From the NCBI RefSeq assembly GCF_007003975.1, contig NZ_VFTC01000004.1, positions 1-64,000 of the forward strand: a DNA stretch of 64,000 nucleotides, read 5' to 3'. The notes under the pieces were generated by a model. The model worked only from the letters and a program-made list of their open reading frames with translations, searched no databases and was not told the DNA's origin. Position numbers and translations under genes: made by a program. Positions 51,068 through 59,654 of the stretch are shown one piece after another. This DNA is from Mesorhizobium sp. WSM4306. Lineage in GTDB: Bacteria > Pseudomonadota > Alphaproteobacteria > Rhizobiales > Rhizobiaceae. The first letter of the stretch is position 1, and the number at the start of each line of letters is the position of its first letter.

Positions 51068-52177
51068 ATGACCGAGACGCGAGATTCAAGGACGGCCCAC
51101 TTCGACGCCCTGCATGGACTTAGGGGCATTGCTGCTGTGTTGGTGATGCTCGGCCACTTCAGCGAATACACGGGCCGGCAATATGACCTGGCGCCTTCAG
51201 GGTTCCTCGCCGTGGACCTGTTTTTTCTGCTGAGTGGCTTCGTGATCGCCCACGCCTACGACGACAAGTTCCGAAAAGGCATGTCATTCTGGGGCTTCGC
51301 GGAGACCCGTCTTCTCAGGCTCTACCCCCTCTACTTCGCCGCACTCGGCCTGGCCATGATCGGCGTCGGGGCAATCATCGCAACACAAGGGATTGGTGCG
51401 TATTCGCGGCTGGATTTGCTCGCAACCCTTGGGTTTTCCGTTCTTTTCCTACCTACGCCGCCGACGCTCTCGACGGCTCCCGACCTGCTTTTCCCGCTCG
51501 ATGGCCCGGCATGGTCGCTGTTTTATGAACTCGTCGCCAATGCCTTTTTTGCAGCGTTGGCGACAAGGCTGGTTGCACGTTCGCTGGCCGTCATCGTCGC
51601 CGTCGGCTTGCTGGCCCTGGTGCTGATGGCCTGGCATGGTGTCGTGCTTGGCGGCGGCGCCTACTGGGACAACACGATCGCGGCTCCCGCCCGGATCGCC
51701 TTCTCGTTCTTTCTGGGGGTCTTTCTCAACCGGTATGCGACCGGGGACAGCCGGGACGGCAATCTCTACATGCTGTTCCTGCTGGCCCTATGCGGAGCGC
51801 TGATGTGCTTCGATCCCGCCGAACATGTCCAGTTGTACAGTCTGGTGGTTATCGTCCTGATCTGGCCCTGGCTCGTTCTCGTGGCATCACGCTTGCGGCT
51901 TTCCGGTTTCTGGCGCTGGATTGCGCTCTTCTCCGGCAACATCTCCTACGCCATCTATGTCCTTCACACGCCGCTCATCCGCCTTTCGAACGCCGCGGTC
52001 GAAGCTGTGACCGATATTTCATGGAACGAGCACGGCCTGCCGTTCATCCTGGCGACATCCACCTTGATCATCGCGGTCTCGGCATTCGCGCATTATGTCT
52101 ACGACAAGAATATCCGGGCCCTGCTGCGGCATTGGCTTTCACTTCGCCGCGGGCGAGAGCGCGTGACCCAGTTCTAG
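51068..52177 (+). CDS. Acyltransferase 3 family membrane protein (OafA-like)
   Basis: The 369-residue protein has about ten transmembrane helices and the family hallmarks FDALHGLRGIAAVLVMLGHF (catalytic-site His), FFLLSGFVIAHAYDDKF and RLLRLYPLYF. Acyltransferase-3 enzymes acetylate or acylate surface polysaccharides, lipid A or Nod factors. The start at 51068 gives the expected N-terminus. It converges with another acyltransferase gene at 52216. Confidence 0.9.
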   Translation: MTETRDSRTAHFDALHGLRGIAAVLVMLGHFSEYTGRQYDLAPSGFLAVDLFFLLSGFVIAHAYDDKFRKGMSFWGFAETRLLRLYPLYFAALGLAMIGVGAIIATQGIGAYSRLDLLATLGFSVLFLPTPPTLSTAPDLLFPLDGPAWSLFYELVANAFFAALATRLVARSLAVIVAVGLLALVLMAWHGVVLGGGAYWDNTIAAPARIAFSFFLGVFLNRYATGDSRDGNLYMLFLLALCGALMCFDPAEHVQLYSLVVIVLIWPWLVLVASRLRLSGFWRWIALFSGNISYAIYVLHTPLIRLSNAAVEAVTDISWNEHGLPFILATSTLIIAVSAFAHYVYDKNIRALLRHWLSLRRGRERVTQF

Positions 52178-52215
52178 GGTGGATTCAGTTCGAGGAGACC
52201 GGTTGGCTTCGCACC

Positions 52216-53409
52216 CTACTCCGCCGGCGTCCTCTGCAGCGCCGCCGCGCCGCCCTTGCGGCCAAAGCGCTGGACGACGAAGCGGCCAGCCTTCTGGCCG
52301 GGGACCTCGATCAGATTGTAGGTGATCCAGGACAGCAGGGTCACCGTCGGCAGCACCACGGCAACGACGATCGCGAAGCGCAGCGGCGCCGCCAGTTCGT
52401 TTCCGTATTGGCTGATGACGAACGCCGCGACGGGCTGCAGCACCAGCAGATGGATCAGGTAGATGCTGAAGGAAAGCTCGCCCATCAGATGGAAGAACCG
52501 ATTGCTGAGCGTCACGGCGATCGCCCGCGCCAGCGTTCCCGCCTTTCCAGGCAGCATGCGGTAGAGAACCAGCGCAAAGAAGCCCGCCACCAGCGCCTCG
52601 CGCACCAGAAGCTTGCCCAGCCCGTAGTCGCCGCCAAAGGGCAGCGCTGCCAACAGCAGCGCCAGTGCCAGGTAGAGGATCGGCCGCGGACGGCTCTGAT
52701 GCACGATGCCAGCCAGCAGCATCCCGCACAGGAAAATCTGCATCTTCAGCGGCAGAAAGGACGGCATCGGAAAATGGATCGACAACAGCCGCATCGCAAA
52801 CACGATGGCGCAGCCAAGCGCCGCGACCACGAGGGCGCTCCTGATCCAGTCCAGCCTGCGCACCAGCAACATGACGGCCGGGAACACGGCGTAAAACTGC
52901 ATTTCCAGCCCCAGGCTCCAGTCGGGCAGCGGCGTGCGATAGGCGAGATTCGGCACCAGTCCGAACAGGAAGGTGAGATGAGCAACGATGTTCTTCAGGC
53001 CGCCGTCGAGATAGCGTTCGGGCGCCTGGTGCGATCGCGACAGGAAGTCGTCGATGATGATCCGGCAATCGTAGAGATAGGGGCCGAGCGCCAGCGCCAG
53101 GAAAAGCATGACGTAGAATAGCGGCGCGATCCGGAAATAGCGGCGCGTCCAGAATTTCAGCCAGGTTTCCGGCCTTTGCCAGGGCTCCTTGTCCTGGCGC
53201 AGCTGATAGTGGAACACCATCAGGAAGCCGGACAGCATGATGAAGAGGTCGACGCCAAGATCCGGCTCGCCGACGATCGGAATTTGCCAGCCGGTCAACA
53301 GCAGGCAGTGCCCGACCAGCACCCAGATCGCCGCGAGAGCGCGAAGCCCGTCAAGGCATTCGATGCGCGACGACCTGATATCCGTGATGCTGGTTTCGTA
53401 GCTAGCCAT
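52216..53409 (-). CDS. Acyltransferase 3 family membrane protein (OafA-like)
   Basis: The 397-residue protein has the same architecture: IECLDGLRALAAIWVLVGHC near the start, DLFIMLSGFLMVFHYQL and FWTRRYFRIAPLFYVM, then about ten helices ending LLSWITYNLIEVPGQ. ATG 53409 is preferred; an ATG five codons upstream also exists. Only 38 bases separate its stop from that of the convergent paralogue. No gene is seen in 53410-53657. Confidence 0.88.
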   Translation of the reverse strand: MASYETSITDIRSSRIECLDGLRALAAIWVLVGHCLLLTGWQIPIVGEPDLGVDLFIMLSGFLMVFHYQLRQDKEPWQRPETWLKFWTRRYFRIAPLFYVMLFLALALGPYLYDCRIIIDDFLSRSHQAPERYLDGGLKNIVAHLTFLFGLVPNLAYRTPLPDWSLGLEMQFYAVFPAVMLLVRRLDWIRSALVVAALGCAIVFAMRLLSIHFPMPSFLPLKMQIFLCGMLLAGIVHQSRPRPILYLALALLLAALPFGGDYGLGKLLVREALVAGFFALVLYRMLPGKAGTLARAIAVTLSNRFFHLMGELSFSIYLIHLLVLQPVAAFVISQYGNELAAPLRFAIVVAVVLPTVTLLSWITYNLIEVPGQKAGRFVVQRFGRKGGAAALQRTPAE

Positions 53410-53657
53410 GTTGCACTGCAGCATGGCGCTTGAGGCGCGATTGTCAACCCATGGAGGGCACAGAAGCTGTGCCGACTGGCAGCGTGCGTTCACAGGGCGG
53501 CGACACTGCGACCATCGCGTGTGCGAGTCTGACTTTGCCGGTTCGGGGCGGTCTTGCGCAACATTGGCCAGCATTGGTGCTGCCGCGTAAACAACCTACC
53601 GCCAATGGTCACCCAAGGTTAAAGCTCGCGAAGGGTCTTCGGGCTTCTGCCGCTGAT

Positions 53658-55672
53658 CTAATTTACTGCAATTGCAGCGTCGATGCGCCGGCCGAAAACG
53701 TTGGCCATAGAGCGTGAATAGGTAGCCGTCAGGTGATCAGTGTCACGCCAAACAAAGACGTTGCCGATAACCGCTGGGCAATTGCCGCCGGGGCACACGA
53801 TGTCGTTGAAGTTGACGAGTGCCACATGTGGATAGCGGCGCTGCGCGACGACAAGAGGGTCGGACCCTGCGACGGATTTGTACGGAGTGGAGCAGTGCCG
53901 GTCTCGAGCCAAGCAAAGTTCGGGCTTCAGTCCCCAATATGGGGTGTCGGCGATGACGACTACCTTGGAGCCCAGCGCCTCGATTTTGCGCCACAGTTGT
54001 ATCAGCGTACCGCTGACAGGGAACTGCTTCCCGTCGTCGGGATAGGCACGCAGATTGTCTCTCTGCCCCAGAATGACGATGTCCGGCTTTTGCTGTTGAA
54101 TAATTCGCATCACGTACTGCCCCCAACTCAGGCAATCCGGAAAAGGACGATCGGTATCCCCATACAGGATCATGGTCGGAAATAGCGGGCAGCCAGGCTT
54201 GGTAAAGCTTTTCGCATTCCAGCCACGATCCGATGCTGTCCTCTCAAAGGCTGGCACCCACTGTTCAGCATGCGAATCCCCAACCAGAAAGACCTTAAGT
54301 CCCCCGTTTGGGTCGCCAAACTGGCAACCGAGAGGCTCCACTCCGTCGGAGGGCGGTCGGCAGCCTTCCCTTGTTGGCAGGTCCCTCTTAATCGTTGGCA
54401 AGGACGGAGAATAGGCCTCCACTTTCGGCACGGGTGCGTTGGCGAACAATGCTCTGGCGCCTGGATAATCGTCTGGATTGCGGGAGATCAGTGCTTGCTG
54501 TCGCGCAATCTCCATAGAGACCGCGCAGAAGGCGACCAGTGGCACTAGCGGGACGGGAGCAAAAACGGCGGCCAACCCGACGAGCCGGAAACGTGACGGT
54601 GCTGACGATTGCCGGAAACGGAAACGGTCCTCAACATGAATCTTCGAAACAGCGGCCAGACCAACACTTGCGGCAAGAATAGCCAGGCCACCCAACAGAC
54701 CGATCGCTTCGCCTGTTTGCTGTGTGAAAAAGACGACTATCGGCCAGTGCCAGAGATACAGCGAGTAGGAGATGTCGCCGAAGAACTGGAACGGCCGCGT
54801 CTTAAGCAGAGAAAAGGCGCTGAACGAGGATTGGCTTTGTCCCGAGACGATGACCAACGCGGCCGCTACGGTCGGCAACAGCGCGGCATAGCCGGGAAAA
54901 GGTGTCTTGGCAGAAAACAGGAAGGCGGCCGCGAGGATTGAAGCGATGCCGACCAGACCAAGCAGGCGCCGCGTCCGTTCGCCGAGCGCTCTTTCGCCCG
55001 ACAACGGCGAGCAGAGGGCCAACAGGCCGCCAAGGGCCAACTCCCAGATGCGGGTATAGGTGACGAAATAGGCTGGCGCGGGATCCGTGAGTGTGAGCCA
55101 TACCGAGGCCCGGCAAGTGATGCAACAAAGATGGCGCCAAACAGGGCGACCAGCAACGTTCGCCAGGACACGCGAAACACGTGTGACAGCCACAACGCAG
55201 CGATAATCAATCCTGGCCAAACGACGTAGAACTGCTCCTCGATGGACAATGACCAGTAATGCTGGACCGGGCTTGGGGCGCTGGTCGCAGCCAGATAATC
55301 GACTGCCTTCGCCGCGAGACGCCAATTTTCCAACTGGAAGGCGCTGAACGCCAATTCGTTCGTCCCATCCCTCCAAAGAGCCGAAGGGAGCCAAAGTGGA
55401 GTTAACAGACCCACGAGTAAGAGCACGAGCAGAGCTGCGGGTAGAAGCCGTCGTGCGCGGCGTACATAAAAGGCGAGCAGGTCTATTTTCCCCGTTCTCT
55501 CCCCCTCACGCAGCAAAACGCCCGTGATGAGATATCCGGAAATGACAAAGAACACATCAACGCCGACGTAACCGCCTGGCACCAAGAACGGCCAGACGTG
55601 GAAAACAGCTACGAAGCACACTGCGATTGCACGAAGCCCCTGAATCTCGGGGCGGAAATGAGACCTGCTCAA
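53658..55672 (-). pseudogene. Acyltransferase 3-SGNH fusion gene with a frameshift
   Basis: The N-terminal part (start 55672, MSRSHFRPEIQGLRAIAVCF) covers HVWPFLVPGGYVGVDVFFVI, RRARRLLPAALLV and SLSIEEQFYVVWPGLII in one frame up to FVASLAG. The chain resumes in the next frame at SVWLTLTDPAPAYFVTYTRI and continues through more helices to an SGNH hydrolase domain with GDSHAEQW and DTDHLT. The total would be about 670 residues, normal for peptidoglycan or O-antigen acetylases of this fusion type. One extra or missing base near 55100-55110 disrupts it. Confidence 0.8.
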
Positions 55673-56229
55673 AATACTTCACACCATATTTCTAAGCGAT
55701 GGGGCTATAAGTCGTTGGAGAGGAAATAGGCTATATGCACAAGCACTGGCAAAATACAGCGCCAGTTGCTTTTCCAGCTATGCCACGGGGGGCAAAGTGG
55801 CTGGCAATTTGGGGCGCGATACCGTCGGCTGCCCGCGGCTCGGCCATTACCGTACCTCTTCGGCTCCAGCGTGATCTCCTCGACCCGCACTGGTCGTCGA
55901 TGTCCTTGGGCTTCCGCGATCACACCATAGGCTAACGCGATCCCGGCAGTTCACAATACAACCTACAAGCGGTCGATTCCTTAAGGATGTAGCCGCTCCC
56001 ATCAGAGGTCCGTCGCGTGGGGGCACGCGGCGGACTGATGGTGTCAGCGGCGCTGGGAAGCATCGCCAGACGCGCGTTTTTTAGGCTTAAGAACGTGTCT
56101 TGCACGTTTAGGGAACGGAGGGAGCCGCCAACGCTGTCCACTGGCCGCTGTCCTGCGCGCTGAAGCGTCCCGCGCATCGTGACGCCGGCCCGTGCCCCAG
56201 ACGCTACCGGCAGCGCGACATGGTCGGGG

Positions 56230-56403
56230 CTGCCTCACCTGCCTGGGCACCTGTATCCAGTTGCCGTCCCCGTCGATCACTATCTGCGATCGGTAGCCGT
56301 CGGACTTGACCTCGCAAGTCCAGTTGCTTCCCTCTGGTGTTTCTCCATAAGGGTCGGCATCAAATGGATCGACAAGCACACCAGCCCCCAGCCGGCGATC
56401 CAA
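56230..56403 (-). pseudogene. Possible ATP-dependent DNA ligase fragment
   Basis: The minus-strand frame starting at 56403 contains NWTCEVKSDGYRSQIVIDGD, which resembles ligase motif I with its flanks (compare WLHEIKYDGFRVQLILD in the gene at 43243). The following residues lose the similarity, so at most the adenylation-site segment survives. The evidence is one motif only. Confidence 0.3.
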
Positions 56404-56501
56404 TTAGCGCGCGCTTTATTAGTTCCAGAAAATTTTAACGGATCGTTGACCGCACTGTCCCAAAATAGGACGGCGCGGTCAAACCTACCCCGGCTGCGCA
56501 G

Positions 56502-56544
56502 GCGGCTCCGACAGCCCCAACCCAAGCCGCACTGTCGGAGCCGC
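56502..56544. repeat. 13-bp perfect inverted repeat
   Basis: gcggctccgacag (56502-56514) and ctgtcggagccgc (56532-56544) are exact complements with a 17-base loop. It is a stable stem-loop without a T-run, in DNA with no gene. It could be a transposon-end or replication hairpin scrap. Confidence 0.6.
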
Positions 56545-56770
56545 TCCCACACTCACCCTAGATACCAGCAATGGTTGAATCAACGGTTTACGCGACGTGC
56601 TATCCAAGTGGTTGAGGCAACCGTGAGGGCAAGCGGCCCGCGCCAGTTATCAGGCGAGCGCGGGCCCGACCGTCTTGCGGACCGGTCGGCAGCGGGAGGA
56701 GTATGACGTCGCACCGCCGCAACTGATCAACTTCGCGGACCTCGTGCTGTTCCCCTTTGGATGCAAAAAA

Positions 56771-56797
56771 GCCCGCCGATCCTGGGATGCAGCGGGC
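56771..56797 (-). terminator. Terminator-like hairpin, minus-strand direction
   Basis: aaaaaagcccgc ... gcgggc with inner gatcc/ggat pairing. Same class and orientation as the hairpins at 24035 and 58139. A related aaaaagcccgc...gcgggc structure follows at 56870-56898. Confidence 0.5.
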
Positions 56798-57142
56798 CCA
56801 TGGGTGTCCGGGCCGGTTTGTCGGTTTCCCAGGCTCCAAGTGCTTGTTGGCTGGGTCTGTAACCGCAAAAAGCCCGCGCCAGAGAGGTAGCAGCGGGCCA
56901 GTTTGGGGAGCACTTGATGGGGAACAGTACATTCCCGACAACAGGCCTGGAACGTAACTGTTCCGGCTGGCATGCGACTGTAGTTTGGCGGCAGATTCGC
57001 GGGCCGCGTCGCTGGCGTTGATACGCCCGATCGCGATAACCGCGCTTCCTGTACTAAAGCGTGTCCCGAACAATCAAACCAGCCCTTGATCAGGGACAGG
57101 GACCTGCCGCATCGGGCTCAACCTCGCAAAAGGGAGTTCCGC

Positions 57143-57345
57143 TCAGATGCAAAAAAGCCCGCCGCCGGCGTCGGCACACTCCTTCAGGATTGCGGCCCGG
57201 TCGTCCGCACTCATGGCCGTCCACGCGGCTTTTGCATCCGCTTCCGACTTCATGGTCTTCATGCCGGCGTCGGTGAAGAACGGAGACATTTTCGCCGGAT
57301 CATCGAGCGCAGAAGTGCCGGTTGAACTTCCGGCGAAGGCCGAGC
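57143..57345 (-). pseudogene. Remnant of a secreted small protein gene
   Basis: The minus-strand frame reads SAFAGSSTGTSALDDPAKMS and PFFTDAGMKTMKSEADAKAA, then WTAMSADDRAAILKECADAG, a protein-like sequence with a signal-peptidase-like SAFA site. No start codon or hydrophobic leader precedes it in frame; the upstream frame encodes only basic, non-hydrophobic residues. The signal peptide has therefore been lost. The C-terminus ends in an aaaaaagcccgcc hairpin sequence rather than the longer tail expected. Confidence 0.45.
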
Positions 57346-57480
57346 CGGTCGCGTTTCTTGCCGATGGGCGCGGCCTCCAAACACGCTCAGCCTGCTTTCT
57401 GCGGCGGGATCTGTGAGGCTGGTCGTGATGCTGTCACGCCTGAGCCGCGCGGTACTTAAACAGAGCGAGTTCTTTCGAAA

Positions 57481-57690
57481 TCATATCGAGCGGTTCTGCA
57501 TCGCATCGAAAATGACGTCGAACACGCTGCCGACTTCTTCGCTGATCTCTTCCAGGCTGATGCCTTCTTTGTCCGCCGCCTTAATGGCCTGATCGGTAAG
57601 GTCTGTAATTGCCGCGGGATCGTCGGTGAAGGCGTTCGGCAGATGCTCCGCCATCCATTTTTCTAGGAAGTCGATTCCGCGCTTGCTCAT
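57481..57690 (-). CDS. DUF768 domain protein (copy F)
   Basis: The 69-residue product (MSKRGIDFLEKWMAEHLPNA, DDPAAITDLTDQAIKAADKE, GISLEEISEEVGSVFDVIFD) has the full DUF768 pattern. ATG 57690 overlaps the stop of the upstream small membrane protein (57687-57690), which supports this start over ATG 57702. Confidence 0.82.
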   Translation of the reverse strand: MSKRGIDFLEKWMAEHLPNAFTDDPAAITDLTDQAIKAADKEGISLEEISEEVGSVFDVIFDAMQNRSI

Positions 57691-57824
57691 TGAAGGAACC
57701 AAAAAGCGGCCAGAACGAAGGAGACAAGAAACAGCGCCCCGGCCGCCACCAATACCCCCTTGCTCACCTCCCGGCTTGGCTGAGGGTCGGGTACAAGTTT
57801 CTTACGGTCAGGTTGTTCGTTCAC
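57687..57824 (-). CDS. Small membrane protein coupled to DUF768
   Basis: Starting at GTG 57824, the 45-residue product has a charged N-terminus (NEQPDRKKLVPDPQPSREVS) and one C-terminal transmembrane helix (GVLVAAGALFLVSFVLAAFW). Its TGA overlaps the ATG of DUF768 copy F. It is shorter than common gene-calling limits. The overlap and clean topology support it. Confidence 0.6.
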   Translation of the reverse strand: MNEQPDRKKLVPDPQPSREVSKGVLVAAGALFLVSFVLAAFWFLQ

Positions 57825-58138
57825 GTGAGATTAAGTTGCGGCAGCAAATTAGGTTCCGCTAATCCTTCGACGGCTCGCAAATGCCGTTCCGTCGGGGCCG
57901 CTTGCAGGGCGGGCCCGCTTCAGCCGCCAACCGACCGGCAAACAAAGCCGGATCCCTCTAATGCCGATTCAAGGTAATGCAGGATCAAGGAAAATCGGAA
58001 TGGCCCGCGCGGACGGATAAGGCAGCGCGGGCCTCACCATGATGTTTGGGGAACTTCGGTCGCCAACACGGACCGCTGAAGAACGCGCTGGTACAGCCAA
58101 ACTGTCTCACTGGAAGGAGGTTCCGGCCACTTTAAAAA

Positions 58139-58161
58139 GCCCGCCGGCGGAACCGGCGGGC
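58139..58161 (-). terminator. Terminator-like hairpin, minus-strand direction
   Basis: A perfect 9-bp stem gcccgccgg/ccggcgggc with loop cggaa, preceded by ttaaaaa on the plus strand. It is another member of the same-orientation hairpin set. No minus-strand gene is recognised directly upstream (58162-58407). Confidence 0.5.
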
Positions 58162-58352
58162 AATTGGTCTGGAGTAGCCGGAATCAACCAGCGCGAGTCA
58201 ACGAACGTTAAAGATGCGGGTTGGTAGAGAACCTCGGCGCTTTCCCTAGATGCCAAGCGCAGCCGCCAAAAAAATTTCGAGATGCTCTTGAACTCATTTG
58301 GGACGATTCCTAATTCGATTTCCGCCAAGGCCATAGGCTCGGCAAAAATGGC

Positions 58353-58407
58353 GGCGCCGCATGGGGCGGCGCCCTTGTACCCATGTTGCTTCAAGGAGAA
58401 TGTGGCT
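58353..58407 (+). promoter_or_regulatory. ROSE-like RNA thermometer in the hsp20 leader
   Basis: An 8-bp G+C stem (58353-58360 with 58366-58373) is followed by a small hairpin in which ccttg (58373-58377) pairs with caagg (58392-58396). The second hairpin covers the Shine-Dalgarno AAGGAG (58393-58398). Its loop holds ttgct (58386-58390), matching the UUGCU-type motif of ROSE elements. ROSE elements of rhizobial small heat-shock genes melt on heating and free the ribosome site. Position and motif fit well; the fold was done by eye. Confidence 0.65.
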
Positions 58408-58872
58408 ATGAGAACCTTTGATACCCTTTATCGGACCACCGTCGGTTTCGACCGCCTTTTCGACATGCTCGACAGCGGCACGCGCCCGGACTGGCCTCCC
58501 TACAACATCGAGAAGGTCGGCGAGAACGACTACCGCATCGCCATGGCCATCGCCGGCTTCAGCCAGGACGAGGTGGAATTGACCCAGCATGGCCCCGAAA
58601 TAATCGTGGTTGGTCAGAAAGCTGATGACCAGAGCGGGCGCCAGCTTCTCCATCAGGGCCTTGCCTATCGCAGCTTCAGGCAATCGTTCAGGTTGGCCGA
58701 CCACATGAAGATCAAGGCAGCCACCTTGGAGAATGGTCTCCTCACGATCGACATTGTCCGTGAGATTCCCGAAGAGCTGAAGCCGCGCCGCATCAGCATC
58801 GGCGTGGGTGACACGCCGGCGGCCGCCGCTCAGATCACGCAAGACCCCGACCGCGCGCGTAAAGCCGCGTAA
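58408..58872 (+). CDS. Small heat-shock protein, Hsp20 family
   Basis: The 154-residue chaperone has the alpha-crystallin domain: YNIEKVGENDYRIAMAIAGF, GLAYRSFRQSFRLADHMKIK and AATLENGLLTIDIVREIPEE. The N-terminal MRTFDTLYRTTVGFDRLFDM is typical of rhizobial HspA-like (class A) proteins. It holds unfolded proteins during heat stress. The ATG at 58408 follows the ROSE-like leader and AAGGAG. The longer upstream frame lies in the leader and is not coding. Confidence 0.95.
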   Translation: MRTFDTLYRTTVGFDRLFDMLDSGTRPDWPPYNIEKVGENDYRIAMAIAGFSQDEVELTQHGPEIIVVGQKADDQSGRQLLHQGLAYRSFRQSFRLADHMKIKAATLENGLLTIDIVREIPEELKPRRISIGVGDTPAAAAQITQDPDRARKAA

Positions 58873-59054
58873 CCTCGTCGATCTGTAACTTTGAACTGCG
58901 GCCCGCCTCCCGGCCTCTGCTGGGAGGCTCCGACTGCGAAGAAACGGAGATGATCTCTTTACAGCTACTGGCGCCTCTATCGCGTGAGCGCGGTTGGCTT
59001 GGACCGCGCCAAAAAAACAAAACTCTCAATTGTTCGTTCGACTTGGAGGACCCT

Positions 59055-59357
59055 ATGAACGATCGGATGTTTCAGAACGCCGTCTTCGTCAAAAGCGGTA
59101 ACAACTTTGTCCAGGAAATCGCGTGTCTCGAGGACGCTTTAGAATTTCTCTATGAGTGGCCGAAGGACAGGCGCGGCCCCATTCACCAGACTGCATTGCG
59201 CGCCTGCCAACGGGCTTTCGACAGCGACTATCCGCTGTCCGCAGCCAGAGACGCGTTCAGCGGGTTTGCGAAAGCAGCCAGAATCCTTGAGGAAATGCCC
59301 ATGACGATGCCGTGGATGACAGGCAAAGGTCGCCAAGGCGGAGGAGTGACGGCCTGA
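59055..59357 (+). CDS. DUF982 domain protein
   Basis: The 100-residue product (ECLEDALEFLYEWPKDRRGP under a different start reads IACLEDALEFLYEWPKDRRG; later ALRACQRAFDSDYPLSAARD, AFSGFAKAARILEE) matches DUF982, with the WP-x-x-R loop and two helices. GGAGG lies six bases before the ATG. It is paired with another DUF982 gene 12 bases downstream. Confidence 0.82.
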   Translation: MNDRMFQNAVFVKSGNNFVQEIACLEDALEFLYEWPKDRRGPIHQTALRACQRAFDSDYPLSAARDAFSGFAKAARILEEMPMTMPWMTGKGRQGGGVTA

Positions 59358-59369
59358 TAGGAGGTTGTG

Positions 59370-59654
59370 ATGCTGTCGAAGCCTTTCGAAAAGCCAGTCC
59401 GGGTGTGGGTGGGGCTCGGCTTTCCCCGTCAGCTCAACACGGTCGCAGATGCCTATCAATTCGCAGCGGAGTGGTGTGGCAACAGCCCGGAGCAGAAAGC
59501 TGCTATTCGCGCTTGCAAAGCCGCGCTGATTGGCGATGTCGATCCGGAGACTGCACGAGGTATCTTCATAGCGTTCGCTCGCAAGAAGGACATTCTCATG
59601 GAGGACGGCATTGAGCCTGCGCCTTCCAGGAAGCTGAGCACGCACCACGTCTGA
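59370..59654 (+). CDS. DUF982 domain protein
   Basis: The 94-residue product (VRVWVGLGFPRQLNTVADAY, QFAAEWCGNSPEQKAAIRAC, ARGIFIAFARKKDILME) is a second DUF982, diverged from its neighbour. GGAGG precedes the ATG at 59370 by five bases. The two genes form a tandem unit; a third family member is at 44237. Confidence 0.82.
   Translation: MLSKPFEKPVRVWVGLGFPRQLNTVADAYQFAAEWCGNSPEQKAAIRACKAALIGDVDPETARGIFIAFARKKDILMEDGIEPAPSRKLSTHHV

Larger units (their letters stand above)
55673..57142. other. Gene-poor, degenerate stretch
   Basis: No intact gene is supported over 1.4 kb. A possible DNA ligase scrap lies at 56230-56403 and several hairpins follow. The phrase gctaccggcagcgcgacatg at 56206-56225 also occurs near 26268, showing that small pieces of shared sequence are dispersed through the region. 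Confidence 0.4.
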
